Origin: Aliiroseovarius sediminilitoris
GTDB lineage: Bacteria; Pseudomonadota; Alphaproteobacteria; Rhodobacterales; Rhodobacteraceae
NCBI RefSeq assembly: GCF_900109955.1
Contig: NZ_FOJB01000001.1
Coordinates: 248,001 to 312,000 of the forward strand
Length of the DNA stretch: 64,000 nt
Direction: 5' to 3'
Below the pieces are notes generated by a model. That model saw only the letters and a list, made by a program, of their open reading frames with translations, was not told the origin of the DNA and searched no databases. The translations under genes and the position numbers were made by a program. Shown piece by piece: positions 1-8,044 of the stretch; within the stretch, counting starts at the first letter, position 1; each line of letters starts with the position of its first letter.

Positions 1-556
1 CGTTGATAACGCTTAGACTTTGCGCTTCTTCATAGTCGATGTAGAACGCCACCTGACCAGAGCGTTGTAGACGATCCTTGATCTTCAACTGAAAGCTCTT
101 GAATCGATAAAACAGCTTCTCGAATTCGTCCGGGATGAAACGCGCCGGTTGCTTGCGGGCATCGCTCTGGTCGCTCAACTGCCATTGGTCAGTCGCCATC
201 GCGATTCTGCGGGACACATAGGCGTCGACGGGGTTTCGGGTCAGCACGATCTTGGCGCAGCGCGGATCGTCGATCAGCGCATTGAATACACGCGGGTCAT
301 GGTCGTGAAAGAAGCGAAAACCCGGCAGACCGTCTGTTTCGGACTTCATTCGCTCCAACAGCAGCATCGGGTCCGCATCCCGCATCGCCACGGTGATGTC
401 AAACAGCACTTCTGTCTTTGGCGTCACCATGAAATACGGGTTGAACGCCTCGCCATAACATTTGAGGCCGGGAAACTGATCCAGATTGCTTTCCAGAAAG
501 TTTGAACCGGTGCGCATCTCGGCGAAAATGATGAAACAATCAAACGGGCCGGTCAT
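1..556 (-). CDS. Sulfotransferase family protein, 3' end cut by window edge
   Basis: The frame stays open from an ATG at 554-556 to base 1, giving 185 codons without a stop, so the C-terminus lies outside the window. The N-terminus reads 'IIFAEMRTGSNFLESNL', which fits the 5'-phosphosulfate-binding loop of Stf0/NodH-like sulfotransferases. 'LTRNPVDAYVSRRIA', near residue 115, fits the 3'-phosphate-binding motif. Such enzymes move sulfate from PAPS to a carbohydrate or lipid and release PAP. The start lies only 4 bp after the stop of the upstream glycosyltransferase, so the two are probably one operon, and the acceptor may be the glycan built by these neighbours (inference). The acceptor cannot be read from the sequence. 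Confidence 0.8.
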   Translation of the reverse strand, partial: MTGPFDCFIIFAEMRTGSNFLESNLDQFPGLKCYGEAFNPYFMVTPKTEVLFDITVAMRDADPMLLLERMKSETDGLPGFRFFHDHDPRVFNALIDDPRCAKIVLTRNPVDAYVSRRIAMATDQWQLSDQSDARKQPARFIPDEFEKLFYRFKSFQLKIKDRLQRSGQVAFYIDYEEAQSLSVIN

Positions 557-560
557 AAGA

Positions 561-2258
561 TCACTTCACCAGATAGGGTTTGCGCTGAATGCGGGTGGTG
601 GGCACAAGGTCATGCCCAGCCGGGAAATCACCCATCAGATAGGGATGCATCCCCTGATTCTTCAAATCCTGCAAAAATTGCCCAAAGCCGCGAAGAGGCT
701 TCATTTTTGGCATGCTCTGCAAAGCTCCGGTTTTCCGCGGGCCAATGTCATCCACCACGCTTTGCAGAGGCTCTGATGGATTCAGCACGAAATCGGCCAG
801 CGACCAGATTTGCGTGCGCGCCCGCGCATAGCTGGATCGCAGCGCAGTCAGGTGTTCGCTTTCAATCTTTTGCAAGCGCGCCGCCTCGCACCGGATGTCC
901 GAAAAGTTGCGGTTTGAATGAAACAGTGGCACCGCCCAGGCCCCGGATACGACATAAACGCGTGCGTTCGGGTCTTTGGCCATAACCCAGGACAGGTCTT
1001 GATTGTCCTTTGGTCCGTACTGAAAGCACTGGCGCTCGCCTCGCGTGTTCCATATCAGATTGGTCAGAAAGGCTTTGGGGTTATAGTCTCGCAGGCTGGC
1101 AGAATCGGTGAGCGCGCCGAAGAAGACCTGCGCACCGCCCGCAAAATGTGCTTTATCTTCGGCAAACAGGTGGCCGTGAACACGGGCGCTGATGGTATCG
1201 GCCAACCATTGGTCAAACCCTTCGAACAGTTCGGAAAACCCTTCCAGAACGGTATAGCGCGCGGCGGTTATGTTACCTTCATGCCCGGCCCGTGGAAAAC
1301 GGCTTGGCATATAAAGGCCAGGCCGTCCCTTCGTGCGCCTTTCGATGGCCTTGGTAAAGATTCGGTCGATCTTGCCGGGGTTGGGTTCGGCGCCGGTGAG
1401 GACGATCTTCTGTTCGGATAAAAAGCTGTCATACAACTTGTCTGCGTATCTCCACGCCTTGCGGGCAACAAAGCAATCGGACCGTCGCAACAGTTGCAGA
1501 TGGTCATCATGAAACACGTGTGGCTTCCCCTGAAAATCAAACTTTGACAGAGTCAGCGACCGGCTCTCGATCCGGGTCGAATGACGGCGGGTCAGGGTCT
1601 GATAATAGCTTTCATCAGGGATCCAGACGCGCCTGAAATATCGGTCATAGGCAGGTCGATGCGGATCGTTCAGGATCGCCGTCAGGGTGGCCCGCGTCAA
1701 ACACCACCACTGGCTGCCCAGATGCGGCACTATCCCATCCGGGATGGGGCGTTTGATCCTGAGCCTGCGCTGAATGCTGACGTATCGGTCGAACAGGCGG
1801 CGGTGTCGTTTCCACGAAAACGGAAACCGAAGCGTGAACCGTTCGATGTCCAGCCCGCCGATGGTCCACGGCACATCTTCGGTCGTGACGCTTTCGATAA
1901 AGTCGGTTTGCGGACGGTTGCTCAGATAAGACCGCATCTCGGAAACGGGGCGCAACGGCAGACAGCTACCAGATGCCAGCAGGACGTGTTTCACGTCGGG
2001 AAATGTCTCTAACATGGCTTCAGCGGCCGTCTGACTGGCCGCGACCAAGGACCATGTGCCCCATTCGCAGTGACGGCGTTTGCAGAACCGGACGTTGTCC
2101 AAATCACCCAACGCGGCAGTGAAATTTGCGAAGTCGTCACGCGACACAAAGGCATCGACATGCACGACGACGGGGCAGTCATGCGTCGCCCAATGGCGCA
2201 CCAACTGCTCGGCGCGATCAAGCGCGTCGTGCACCAGCATGACGATGCCAAGGCTCAT
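561..2258 (-). CDS. Core-2/I-branching type glycosyltransferase (GT14-like) with DUF5928-like C-terminal domain
   Basis: A 565-residue protein in two parts. Residues 1 to about 260 resemble beta-1,6-N-acetylglucosaminyltransferases of the Core-2/I-branching family: 'GIVMLVHDALDRAEQLV' opens the fold, followed by 'VVVHVDAF', 'LLASGSCLPL', 'GSQWWCLTR' and 'WIPDESYYQTL', all typical of that family. The remaining 300 residues match my memory of a roseobacter-specific extension (DUF5928). No signal peptide or membrane segment is evident, so a cytoplasmic or membrane-peripheral enzyme is likely. Its ATG overlaps the stop of the upstream GT2 gene by 4 bp (ATGA), suggesting translational coupling. 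It probably adds GlcNAc-like branches to an envelope glycan; donor and acceptor are inference. Confidence 0.8.
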   Translation of the reverse strand: MSLGIVMLVHDALDRAEQLVRHWATHDCPVVVHVDAFVSRDDFANFTAALGDLDNVRFCKRRHCEWGTWSLVAASQTAAEAMLETFPDVKHVLLASGSCLPLRPVSEMRSYLSNRPQTDFIESVTTEDVPWTIGGLDIERFTLRFPFSWKRHRRLFDRYVSIQRRLRIKRPIPDGIVPHLGSQWWCLTRATLTAILNDPHRPAYDRYFRRVWIPDESYYQTLTRRHSTRIESRSLTLSKFDFQGKPHVFHDDHLQLLRRSDCFVARKAWRYADKLYDSFLSEQKIVLTGAEPNPGKIDRIFTKAIERRTKGRPGLYMPSRFPRAGHEGNITAARYTVLEGFSELFEGFDQWLADTISARVHGHLFAEDKAHFAGGAQVFFGALTDSASLRDYNPKAFLTNLIWNTRGERQCFQYGPKDNQDLSWVMAKDPNARVYVVSGAWAVPLFHSNRNFSDIRCEAARLQKIESEHLTALRSSYARARTQIWSLADFVLNPSEPLQSVVDDIGPRKTGALQSMPKMKPLRGFGQFLQDLKNQGMHPYLMGDFPAGHDLVPTTRIQRKPYLVK

Positions 2259-3265
2259 GCCCAGTTTCCTTTCGACATCAGGCCCAGCATCTCAAGCTGG
2301 CGCCAGTTCAGATACTTCTCGCTCCAGTCGCACCACAGGTCGGTATCCTCGTTGGTGCCATCGTGATAGGCGCGGTATTCGTGACTGTTGGCATAGTGTT
2401 GCCCGCGCTTCAGTTCTTCCACCGACTTATCCTTGAATGTGTCCAGGAATTTGGCGTGCAGCAAGCAGCCCGAGGCTTTCTCACCGCCCCATTGATCATA
2501 GACAAGGTTCAGGCCCCGCGGCAAAAGCGCGTGGGTTGAACTGACATAGGTGTAGTTTCTGTTCCATTTCACCAGCGGAATCTTGTTCAGGGCGGGGGCC
2601 TTCTCGGGCTTGTCCCGAAAAAAGGCGCGGGCGCGGGGGCCGCCTTGTATCCACAGGTTTCCATATTTGGGATTCCTGGTAATGGTGTAGTTGCCGCTGT
2701 CAAACCAGTCCGCAACCTCGAACGGGTTTTGCCCGGAGACATAACTGAGACTGTGCATCGGACCTTTGGGATACATGTCCAGAAGCATGACGCCAAATGA
2801 TCTGACACCCGAATTGTCCAACCAGTCGGTCAGCGCCCGGATCGGACGCGTGTCGCAAAAGGGATAGATCAGGAATTCATCAGGATCGACCACTAGCGAC
2901 CAATGCCCATGGGCATATTTGCGTTGCAGCCATCCGGTCCAGTTCACGCCGAAATTGGCGTTCTTGTAGCTGGCGTCTGTGGACCACAACGAGACATCGG
3001 GCTGGTCTGCCAAATACGTGGGGCCGCCATCCTCCGATCCATTATCGACAAAGAAGAAATGGTTCACGCCAAGGTCGCGATAGTAGTTGAGGAAGAATGG
3101 AAGCCGGATACATTCATTGCGGATCGTCGAAAAGCACAGAATATCGTTTGGCGCGATAGCCTCGGTTCGATTGGCAATCTCGGTCAGTTCGCGCCGTTTG
3201 CGAAATGCCCGGATCTGGCATTGCTTGCGTTTCAGTCGCAGTCGGTATGATGTCCAGACGCCCAA
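2255..3265 (-). CDS. Glycosyltransferase family 2 (Glyco_tranf_2_4 type), first of a tandem pair
   Basis: A 336-residue protein. 'CFSTIRNECIRLPFFLNYY' followed by 'GVNHFFFVDNGSEDG' is the nucleotide-sugar entry of the PF13704-type GT-A fold. 'LVVDPDEFLIYP', near residue 125, supplies the DxD-like metal site. A basic N-terminus rich in Arg and Lys may bind membrane phospholipid. The start is TTG at 3263-3265, behind a GGGGA ribosome-binding site; it is supported because the next gene aligns from the same region ('W-[ST]-[SA]-YR' followed by basic residues). It is about 45% similar by eye to the protein encoded at 3306-4343, so the pair looks like a duplication. It overlaps the GT14-like gene by 4 bp. 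Substrate unknown. Confidence 0.85.
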   Translation of the reverse strand: MGVWTSYRLRLKRKQCQIRAFRKRRELTEIANRTEAIAPNDILCFSTIRNECIRLPFFLNYYRDLGVNHFFFVDNGSEDGGPTYLADQPDVSLWSTDASYKNANFGVNWTGWLQRKYAHGHWSLVVDPDEFLIYPFCDTRPIRALTDWLDNSGVRSFGVMLLDMYPKGPMHSLSYVSGQNPFEVADWFDSGNYTITRNPKYGNLWIQGGPRARAFFRDKPEKAPALNKIPLVKWNRNYTYVSSTHALLPRGLNLVYDQWGGEKASGCLLHAKFLDTFKDKSVEELKRGQHYANSHEYRAYHDGTNEDTDLWCDWSEKYLNWRQLEMLGLMSKGNWA

Positions 3266-3305
3266 GATCTTCCCCGTATCAAACTGGTATTACGCTATCA
3301 CTTGT

Positions 3306-4343
3306 TTAGGCCCAGCCGCCATTGGAAATAAGCCCCATTTCCATCAGCGGACGCCAGCCTTGATAGGCCACCGACTGGTCGTGCCACAGATCGGGTGCGG
3401 ATGAGAGCCAGTCGTAATAGGCATCGAAATCTTCGGGCTGTCCGAAATGCTCCTGCCGCATCTTCTCCTCGCGTGACCGGGTCACGACGTCCGGCAGGAA
3501 CTTTGTGTGCAAAAGCGCGCCTGACAAACGATCGTCGCCCGAAATGCACGCAGGTCCGTCCCAAGCGTGATTCAGGCGCGGCGGCAGCGCCGAATGGGTC
3601 GAGTTCAGATAGGCGAAGCGTCTATTCCAGTGCACAAGCGGCAACTTGTTCAGGGTCGGGGCGCGGGCGGGGTGGTCGGCAAAGAAAGCTCGATCACGCG
3701 GCCCGCCCTGCACCCACAGATTCTGCGCGGGGAATTGCCGCTGCGCCCGATAAGGAGCGGCATCGAAATACTGCAATATCTCGGTTGGATCCTGACCCGG
3801 CGTGTATGTCGCTTGGTCCAGCGGCCCCTTCGGATACATATCCAGCATCAACGCGCCCATCGCGGTAGCATTCGTTTGCGCCAGACGTGCGGTCAGATCG
3901 GACAGGGTCCGGGTATCGCTGTGAGGATAGACCAACAGCTCGTCCACATCGACGGTCAGGCACCAGTGACGATTCCCAAAACGAAACTGAAGCCATGTGG
4001 TCCAATCGACCCCGAAGCGCGACGCCTTGTAGCTGTCATGGGTACGCCACAAAGACACGTCGGGTTGGTCCGCAAGAAAGCCTTCGGACGCATCGTCGCT
4101 GTTGTTCAGAACGAACAGAAAATGCCCGACACCCAAGGTACGGTAATGGGTCAGGAAATGCGGCAACCGCGTGTATTCGTTGCGCGCTGTAGAAAAGGCC
4201 AGCACATGGTCGGGATCGATCCGGTCCGTGCGATCCACCACCGATTCAAGGTCGTGGCGCGACCGGACGGATCGCCAGATCAAACGGCGGCGCTTCCACC
4301 GCATCCGATAGGCTGACCACAGATCCCGTCCGTCCTCTCGCAC
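3306..4343 (-). CDS. Glycosyltransferase family 2 (Glyco_tranf_2_4 type), second of a tandem pair
   Basis: A 345-residue paralogue of the downstream gene. Shared blocks include 'AFSTARNEYTRLPHFLTHY', 'GVGHFLFVLNNSDDASEG', 'ADQPDVSLW', 'LTVDVDELLVYPHSDTR' and 'LMDMYPKGPL'-like segments in the same order. The metal motif is VDVDE where the sister has VDPDE. The start is a GTG at 4341-4343, six bases after the galU stop, with only a weak ribosome-binding site, so translation may depend on coupling to galU. The order galU, GT2, GT2, GT14, sulfotransferase on one strand suggests one polysaccharide-building transcription unit. The exact sugar transferred cannot be told from sequence. Confidence 0.85.
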   Translation of the reverse strand: MREDGRDLWSAYRMRWKRRRLIWRSVRSRHDLESVVDRTDRIDPDHVLAFSTARNEYTRLPHFLTHYRTLGVGHFLFVLNNSDDASEGFLADQPDVSLWRTHDSYKASRFGVDWTTWLQFRFGNRHWCLTVDVDELLVYPHSDTRTLSDLTARLAQTNATAMGALMLDMYPKGPLDQATYTPGQDPTEILQYFDAAPYRAQRQFPAQNLWVQGGPRDRAFFADHPARAPTLNKLPLVHWNRRFAYLNSTHSALPPRLNHAWDGPACISGDDRLSGALLHTKFLPDVVTRSREEKMRQEHFGQPEDFDAYYDWLSSAPDLWHDQSVAYQGWRPLMEMGLISNGGWA

Positions 4344-4349
4344 AGGGGA

Positions 4350-5246
4350 TTACTCGGCAGCCTTTTGCTGTGTAACGATATCATGGAGATAGTCGGAAAA
4401 CTCTTCCCGAAGCTCTTCACGCGCCATGCCAAAGGCAACAGTCGCTTGCAAAAAACCCGCTTTGGATCCGCAATCGAACCGCTGGCCACGGAACCGATAC
4501 CCAAACACATCGCGCCCCCGCTTGATTTCCGAGGCGATGGCGTCGGTCAGTTGAATTTCCCCCCCTGCGCCGCTTTTCATCTTGTTCAGACTGCGCAGAA
4601 CATCAGGCGTCAGGATATAGCGGCCAATCACTGCCAGGTTCGACGGCGCGTTTTCGATGGCTGGTTTTTCGACCATGCCCTTGACCGACACCATGGTGCC
4701 CATGTCCTGCTTCACGTCAAGGACGCCATAGGCGCTGGCCTTCTCGGCGGGCACCTCCATGGCGGCCACCATGCAACCCCCTGTTTCGCGATAGGCTTCA
4801 ACCATCTGTTGCAGACAGGGTTTTTCGGCGGCGATCACGTCATCAGGCAGGATGACCGCGAATGGTTCGTTGCCGATAAGACGGCGGGCGCACCAGACCG
4901 CATGTCCCAGCCCCAACGCCTTGTGCTGGCGTATATAGGCGATCGCGCCGCTTTCCATATTGGTGTCTTTCAGGATTTCCAACAGGGCGTCTTTGCCCTT
5001 TTTCCGCAATTCCTGCTCCAGAATGGGTGAATTGTCGAAATAGTCCTCAAGCGCGCCTTTGCCGCGTGATGTCACAAAAAGAAATTCCTTGATCCCCGCC
5101 GCGCGCGCTTCGTCGATTGCGTATTGGATCAACGGGCGATCGACCAGCGTCATGATCTCTTTCGGAATCGATTTTGTGGCGGGCAGGAAACGCGTTCCCA
5201 ACCCTGCGACCGGGAAAATGGCCTTGGTGACCTTTTTGTGCGTCAT
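4350..5246 (-). CDS. galU: UTP--glucose-1-phosphate uridylyltransferase
   Basis: Makes UDP-glucose from UTP and glucose 1-phosphate in the cytoplasm, the precursor for envelope glycans and, with galE (57373-58383), for UDP-galactose. The 298-residue product starts 'MTHKKVTKAIFPVAGLGTRF', and 'GLGTRFLPATKSIPKE' is the family nucleotide-binding signature. 'LPDDVI', near residue 135, and 'FRGQRFDCGSKAGF', near residue 260, are also diagnostic. The ATG at 5244-5246 follows an AGAGGTG ribosome-binding site; the frame stays open upstream to 5300 but that segment shows no homology. It stands at the head of the glycosyltransferase genes after a 239 bp gap, so the promoter is probably in that gap. Confidence 0.96.
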   Translation of the reverse strand: MTHKKVTKAIFPVAGLGTRFLPATKSIPKEIMTLVDRPLIQYAIDEARAAGIKEFLFVTSRGKGALEDYFDNSPILEQELRKKGKDALLEILKDTNMESGAIAYIRQHKALGLGHAVWCARRLIGNEPFAVILPDDVIAAEKPCLQQMVEAYRETGGCMVAAMEVPAEKASAYGVLDVKQDMGTMVSVKGMVEKPAIENAPSNLAVIGRYILTPDVLRSLNKMKSGAGGEIQLTDAIASEIKRGRDVFGYRFRGQRFDCGSKAGFLQATVAFGMAREELREEFSDYLHDIVTQQKAAE

Positions 5247-5485
5247 AAAACACCTCTGTCTTGACCGATCCGTCTGAATATACGTCCGATGGGCCAACAA
5301 ATAAATTACCTGTGCAGGCTTAAACTATATACCGAACACCAATGGGCGAAAAATCTGACAACTTCATGGCAATTGTTCACGATATTGGGTCAATCAGCGG
5401 CTTTTCTCAAGGTAATTCCATTTTTCGGCGAAAAGGTGCGGTCGATTGCCCGCTGCGTATGCGAAGCGTCGGCAATGGCGTCGAC
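5247..5485. other. Non-coding gap upstream of galU
   Basis: This 239 bp stretch lies between the kdsB stop and the galU start, both read on the minus strand. It is more AT-rich than the flanking genes and contains short A/T runs such as 5309-5335, which would suit a galU promoter, but I could not place convincing -35 and -10 boxes. The first 30 or so codons after the kdsB stop stay open in the same frame, without recognisable homology. I see no strong hairpin. Confidence 0.4.
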
Positions 5486-6289
5486 CTAGGCCATGCCAAG
5501 CTCGCCCAGGATGCGTTCGATTCTCGTGACATCTTCGGGGTTGTTCAATTCCCAGAACTGTTGCCCGCGCGCGTCGACTTCGACACATTGCACGGGGTGA
5601 TCCCTTTCCAGAAAGCGTAACTGCTCCAATCCTTCCAACTGTTCCAGCGGTCCGGGCGTCCAGCGCGCATAGGCTGCCAAGGCGGCGGGGCGATAGGCAT
5701 AGACGCCCACATGGTGAAACACCGGGGTCACGGTGTGATCGTCCCATGCGCCGTCTGCGACGTGCGGGATCACCTCTTTCGAAAAATAGAGCGCTTTGCC
5801 CTCGGCCCCGAACACCGCCGTTGTCGCCCCAACCCGCCCGGCGCGGCGGTCGTCAAGAAAGCCACCAAGGGCCCGGCCATCACATCGCAGAACCGGTGTC
5901 GCCATCTCGGCAATCGGGTGGGCGTTCAACGCAGCAATCAGATCCTCGACAAACCAGGGCGGCGTCAGCGGGGCATCGCCTTGCAGGTTCACCACAATAT
6001 CAAAGGCACCGCCCAACGCATCCAACGCTTCGGCACAACGCTCGGTGCCATTTCGACAGGTCGCAGATGTCATGACAACTTCGGCTCCGAAGCCTTCAGC
6101 CTCGGTGCGGATACGGTGATCATCTGTCGCAATGACAACGCGGTCCACACCGCCTACTGCCTGCGCCGCATCCCAACTGCGCTGGATCAGAGACTTTTCT
6201 TGCCCGGTCGCACCGCGCAGTGGCACCAGTGCCTTACCTGGATAACGGACCGAGGCGTAGCGCGCCGGGATGACGATCAGAACACTCAT
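5486..6289 (-). CDS. kdsB: 3-deoxy-manno-octulosonate cytidylyltransferase
   Basis: Activates Kdo to CMP-Kdo in the cytoplasm for lipopolysaccharide inner core (and, in some bacteria, capsule) synthesis. The 267-residue product begins 'MSVLIVIPARYASVRYPGKA', the classic KdsB/CMP-sugar synthetase start with the CTP-binding 'PARxxSxRxPGK' motif. 'VNLQGDAPLTPP', near residue 95, is the second nucleotide-binding block, and 'HVGVYAYRPAAL' and 'LEQLEGLEQLRFLE' are typical of the C-terminal half. Its length is normal. The start is an ATG only 3 bp after the cysQ stop, so the two genes are co-transcribed. Confidence 0.95.
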   Translation of the reverse strand: MSVLIVIPARYASVRYPGKALVPLRGATGQEKSLIQRSWDAAQAVGGVDRVVIATDDHRIRTEAEGFGAEVVMTSATCRNGTERCAEALDALGGAFDIVVNLQGDAPLTPPWFVEDLIAALNAHPIAEMATPVLRCDGRALGGFLDDRRAGRVGATTAVFGAEGKALYFSKEVIPHVADGAWDDHTVTPVFHHVGVYAYRPAALAAYARWTPGPLEQLEGLEQLRFLERDHPVQCVEVDARGQQFWELNNPEDVTRIERILGELGMA

Positions 6290-6292
6290 CCA

Positions 6293-7090
6293 TCAGGCTT
6301 TCTTCAGGTCGACCCCTGGGGCGTAGGCAATGAAAAACGGGTTGGCATAATCCGGCTTGCCATAGGTCAGCGGCGCATGGTCGTCAAAGCGCACCACATC
6401 TCCACCCGCGCCTTTCAGCACCGCATGTCCTGCGGCGGTGTCCCATTCCATCGTGCGGCCGACACGGGGATAGATGTCCGCTTCGCCCGTTGCCACCAGA
6501 CAGAATTTCAGCGAACTGCCCGCCGACCGCATGTCCTTGACGGCATATTTTCCGATGTAATCATCCGTGGCCTGATCACGGTGCGACTTTGAGGCCACGA
6601 CCATCAGCGCCGCATTATCCGGCGACGTGACAGAAATCGGGGACAGGGGCCCAACCGCGCCCCTATCGAAAGGGCCTTGTTCCTCGACACTGCTGCCATC
6701 GGCGCGGGTGAAGAACATTCGACCTTTTGCGGGGGCATAGACGACACCGCGAACGGGTGTGCCGTCCTCCACATAGGCGATGTTGACGGTGAAATCCCCG
6801 CGCCGGTGAATGAATTCCTTGGTGCCGTCCAAAGGATCAACGATCAAAAACGCGTCGGCCTGCTGCCCGTGGCTATCGGCTTGCTCTTCCGTCACCAACA
6901 ACACGTCTGGAAAGGCGTCTCGCAAACCCGCCGAGATCACGGCGTCAGCCGCTTCGTCGGCAGCCGTCACCGGGCTGTCATCAGACTTCGACCGGACATC
7001 AAAATCATCCGAATTGTAGATCTCCATTATCACATCACCAGCCGCAAGCGCCAGTTTGCGCATAACGCTTTCCAAACGGTCAAAATCCAA
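6293..7090 (-). CDS. cysQ: 3'(2'),5'-bisphosphate nucleotidase
   Basis: Hydrolyses 3'-phosphoadenosine 5'-phosphate (PAP) to AMP and phosphate, recycling the by-product of PAPS-dependent sulfotransferases and of sulfate assimilation. The metal-dependent phosphatase signature of the inositol monophosphatase superfamily is visible as 'DPLDGTKEF' (about residue 85) and 'WDTAAGHAVLKG' (about residue 210); 'SPVTAADEAAD' and 'TEEQ' supply other metal ligands. I chose TTG at 7088-7090 as start because a GGAG site sits 8 bp upstream and the resulting 265 residues match the family length; the frame is open to 7210 without homology. A sulfotransferase lies about 6 kb away on the same strand, a plausible PAP source. 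Confidence 0.92.
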   Translation of the reverse strand: MDFDRLESVMRKLALAAGDVIMEIYNSDDFDVRSKSDDSPVTAADEAADAVISAGLRDAFPDVLLVTEEQADSHGQQADAFLIVDPLDGTKEFIHRRGDFTVNIAYVEDGTPVRGVVYAPAKGRMFFTRADGSSVEEQGPFDRGAVGPLSPISVTSPDNAALMVVASKSHRDQATDDYIGKYAVKDMRSAGSSLKFCLVATGEADIYPRVGRTMEWDTAAGHAVLKGAGGDVVRFDDHAPLTYGKPDYANPFFIAYAPGVDLKKA

Positions 7091-7222
7091 GGTCTTGCTC
7101 CTTACCCGCCAAGCTGTGCGGCCCGGTTGATTACATAATTTCGCCCACTTATGATGATTGAGTAAAGGAACGGCAAGAATTCCCTGCGAGAATCCCCCCA
7201 TTGCGGGCAAAAAGGCAGCGCC

Positions 7223-8044
7223 ATGTTTGAAGTGAAAGTGAACAGAACCCGGTTGGAGGCTGCGGCCTCAATGGTGTCGGTGATCTATCACGCGACGGTC
7301 TATGACCTTCGAAAGTCACACCCAAATGCGATAGTCGGCCTGCTGATCAATATCCTTCAATCGCTTCTGATGGTCGCGATTTTCTTCGTGATGATAAGCG
7401 TGTTCGGCCTGAGGACAAGCGCCATTCGCGGGGATTTCCTGCTCTACATCATGTCGGGCATTTTCATCTTCATGACGAACATCAAAACCATGAAATCGGT
7501 GGCAACTGCGGCAGGCGCGACATCAACCATGATGCTGCATGGACCGATGAACACGCTCGTATCCATCACCGCAGCCGCCCTGGGGGCACTTTACCTGCAG
7601 ACCCTGTCCATCGTCGTGGTGCTTACGATTTACAGCCTGGCGTTCAAGCCGGTTGAAATATACGATCCGGGCGGGGCATTCATGATGCTGTTGCTCGGCT
7701 GGTTCAACGGCGTTTCAGTCGGCATCGTTTTCATGGCCCTGAAACCATGGTTCCCGCGATTCACGCAGGTCGCCACAACGCTTTACATGCGGGTGAACAT
7801 GTTTGCATCAGGCAAGATGTTTGTCGCGAACACTTTGCCGTTTTTCATGCTGGCCCTGTTTTCGTGGAACCCGCTGTTTCATATTATTGATCAGGCACGC
7901 GGCTATGCCTTCATCAATTATGTTCCGCATTACACAAGCTGGCAGTATGCACTGATCGTGTCGATCGTGTTGGCCTTTCTTGGCCTGCTGGGCGACAGCT
8001 ACGGCCGCAGGTATGTGTCGGCCAGTTGGGAAGCCCGGCGTTAA
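7223..8044 (+). CDS. ABC-2 type polysaccharide export permease, orphan
   Basis: A 273-residue inner-membrane protein with about six hydrophobic segments, the first near residues 36-62 and the last near 245-262. It resembles KpsM/Wzm-like transporters that flip capsule or O-antigen chains across the inner membrane. The N-terminus has an amphipathic stretch with basic residues before the first membrane segment ('VYDLRKSHPNAIVGLL'), typical of this family, and 'FSWNPLFHIIDQAR', near residue 213, matches the conserved periplasmic loop motif. No ATPase or periplasmic partner is encoded in the window, so the partner must be outside or elsewhere. It is divergent from cysQ (132 bp gap) and convergent with alkB, the two stop codons sharing the TTAA at 8041-8044. 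Confidence 0.8.
   Translation: MFEVKVNRTRLEAAASMVSVIYHATVYDLRKSHPNAIVGLLINILQSLLMVAIFFVMISVFGLRTSAIRGDFLLYIMSGIFIFMTNIKTMKSVATAAGATSTMMLHGPMNTLVSITAAALGALYLQTLSIVVVLTIYSLAFKPVEIYDPGGAFMMLLLGWFNGVSVGIVFMALKPWFPRFTQVATTLYMRVNMFASGKMFVANTLPFFMLALFSWNPLFHIIDQARGYAFINYVPHYTSWQYALIVSIVLAFLGLLGDSYGRRYVSASWEARR

Noticed and set aside
1986-2001. parS-like TGTTTCACGT inside the GT14-like gene
   Set aside because: Ten bases match the consensus but the second half-site is absent.
5396-5485. About 30 codons open in frame after the kdsB stop on the minus strand
   Set aside because: The translation looks protein-like at first sight, but KdsB has its normal length and ends correctly, and I recognise no homology, so a readthrough or gene remnant is not supported.
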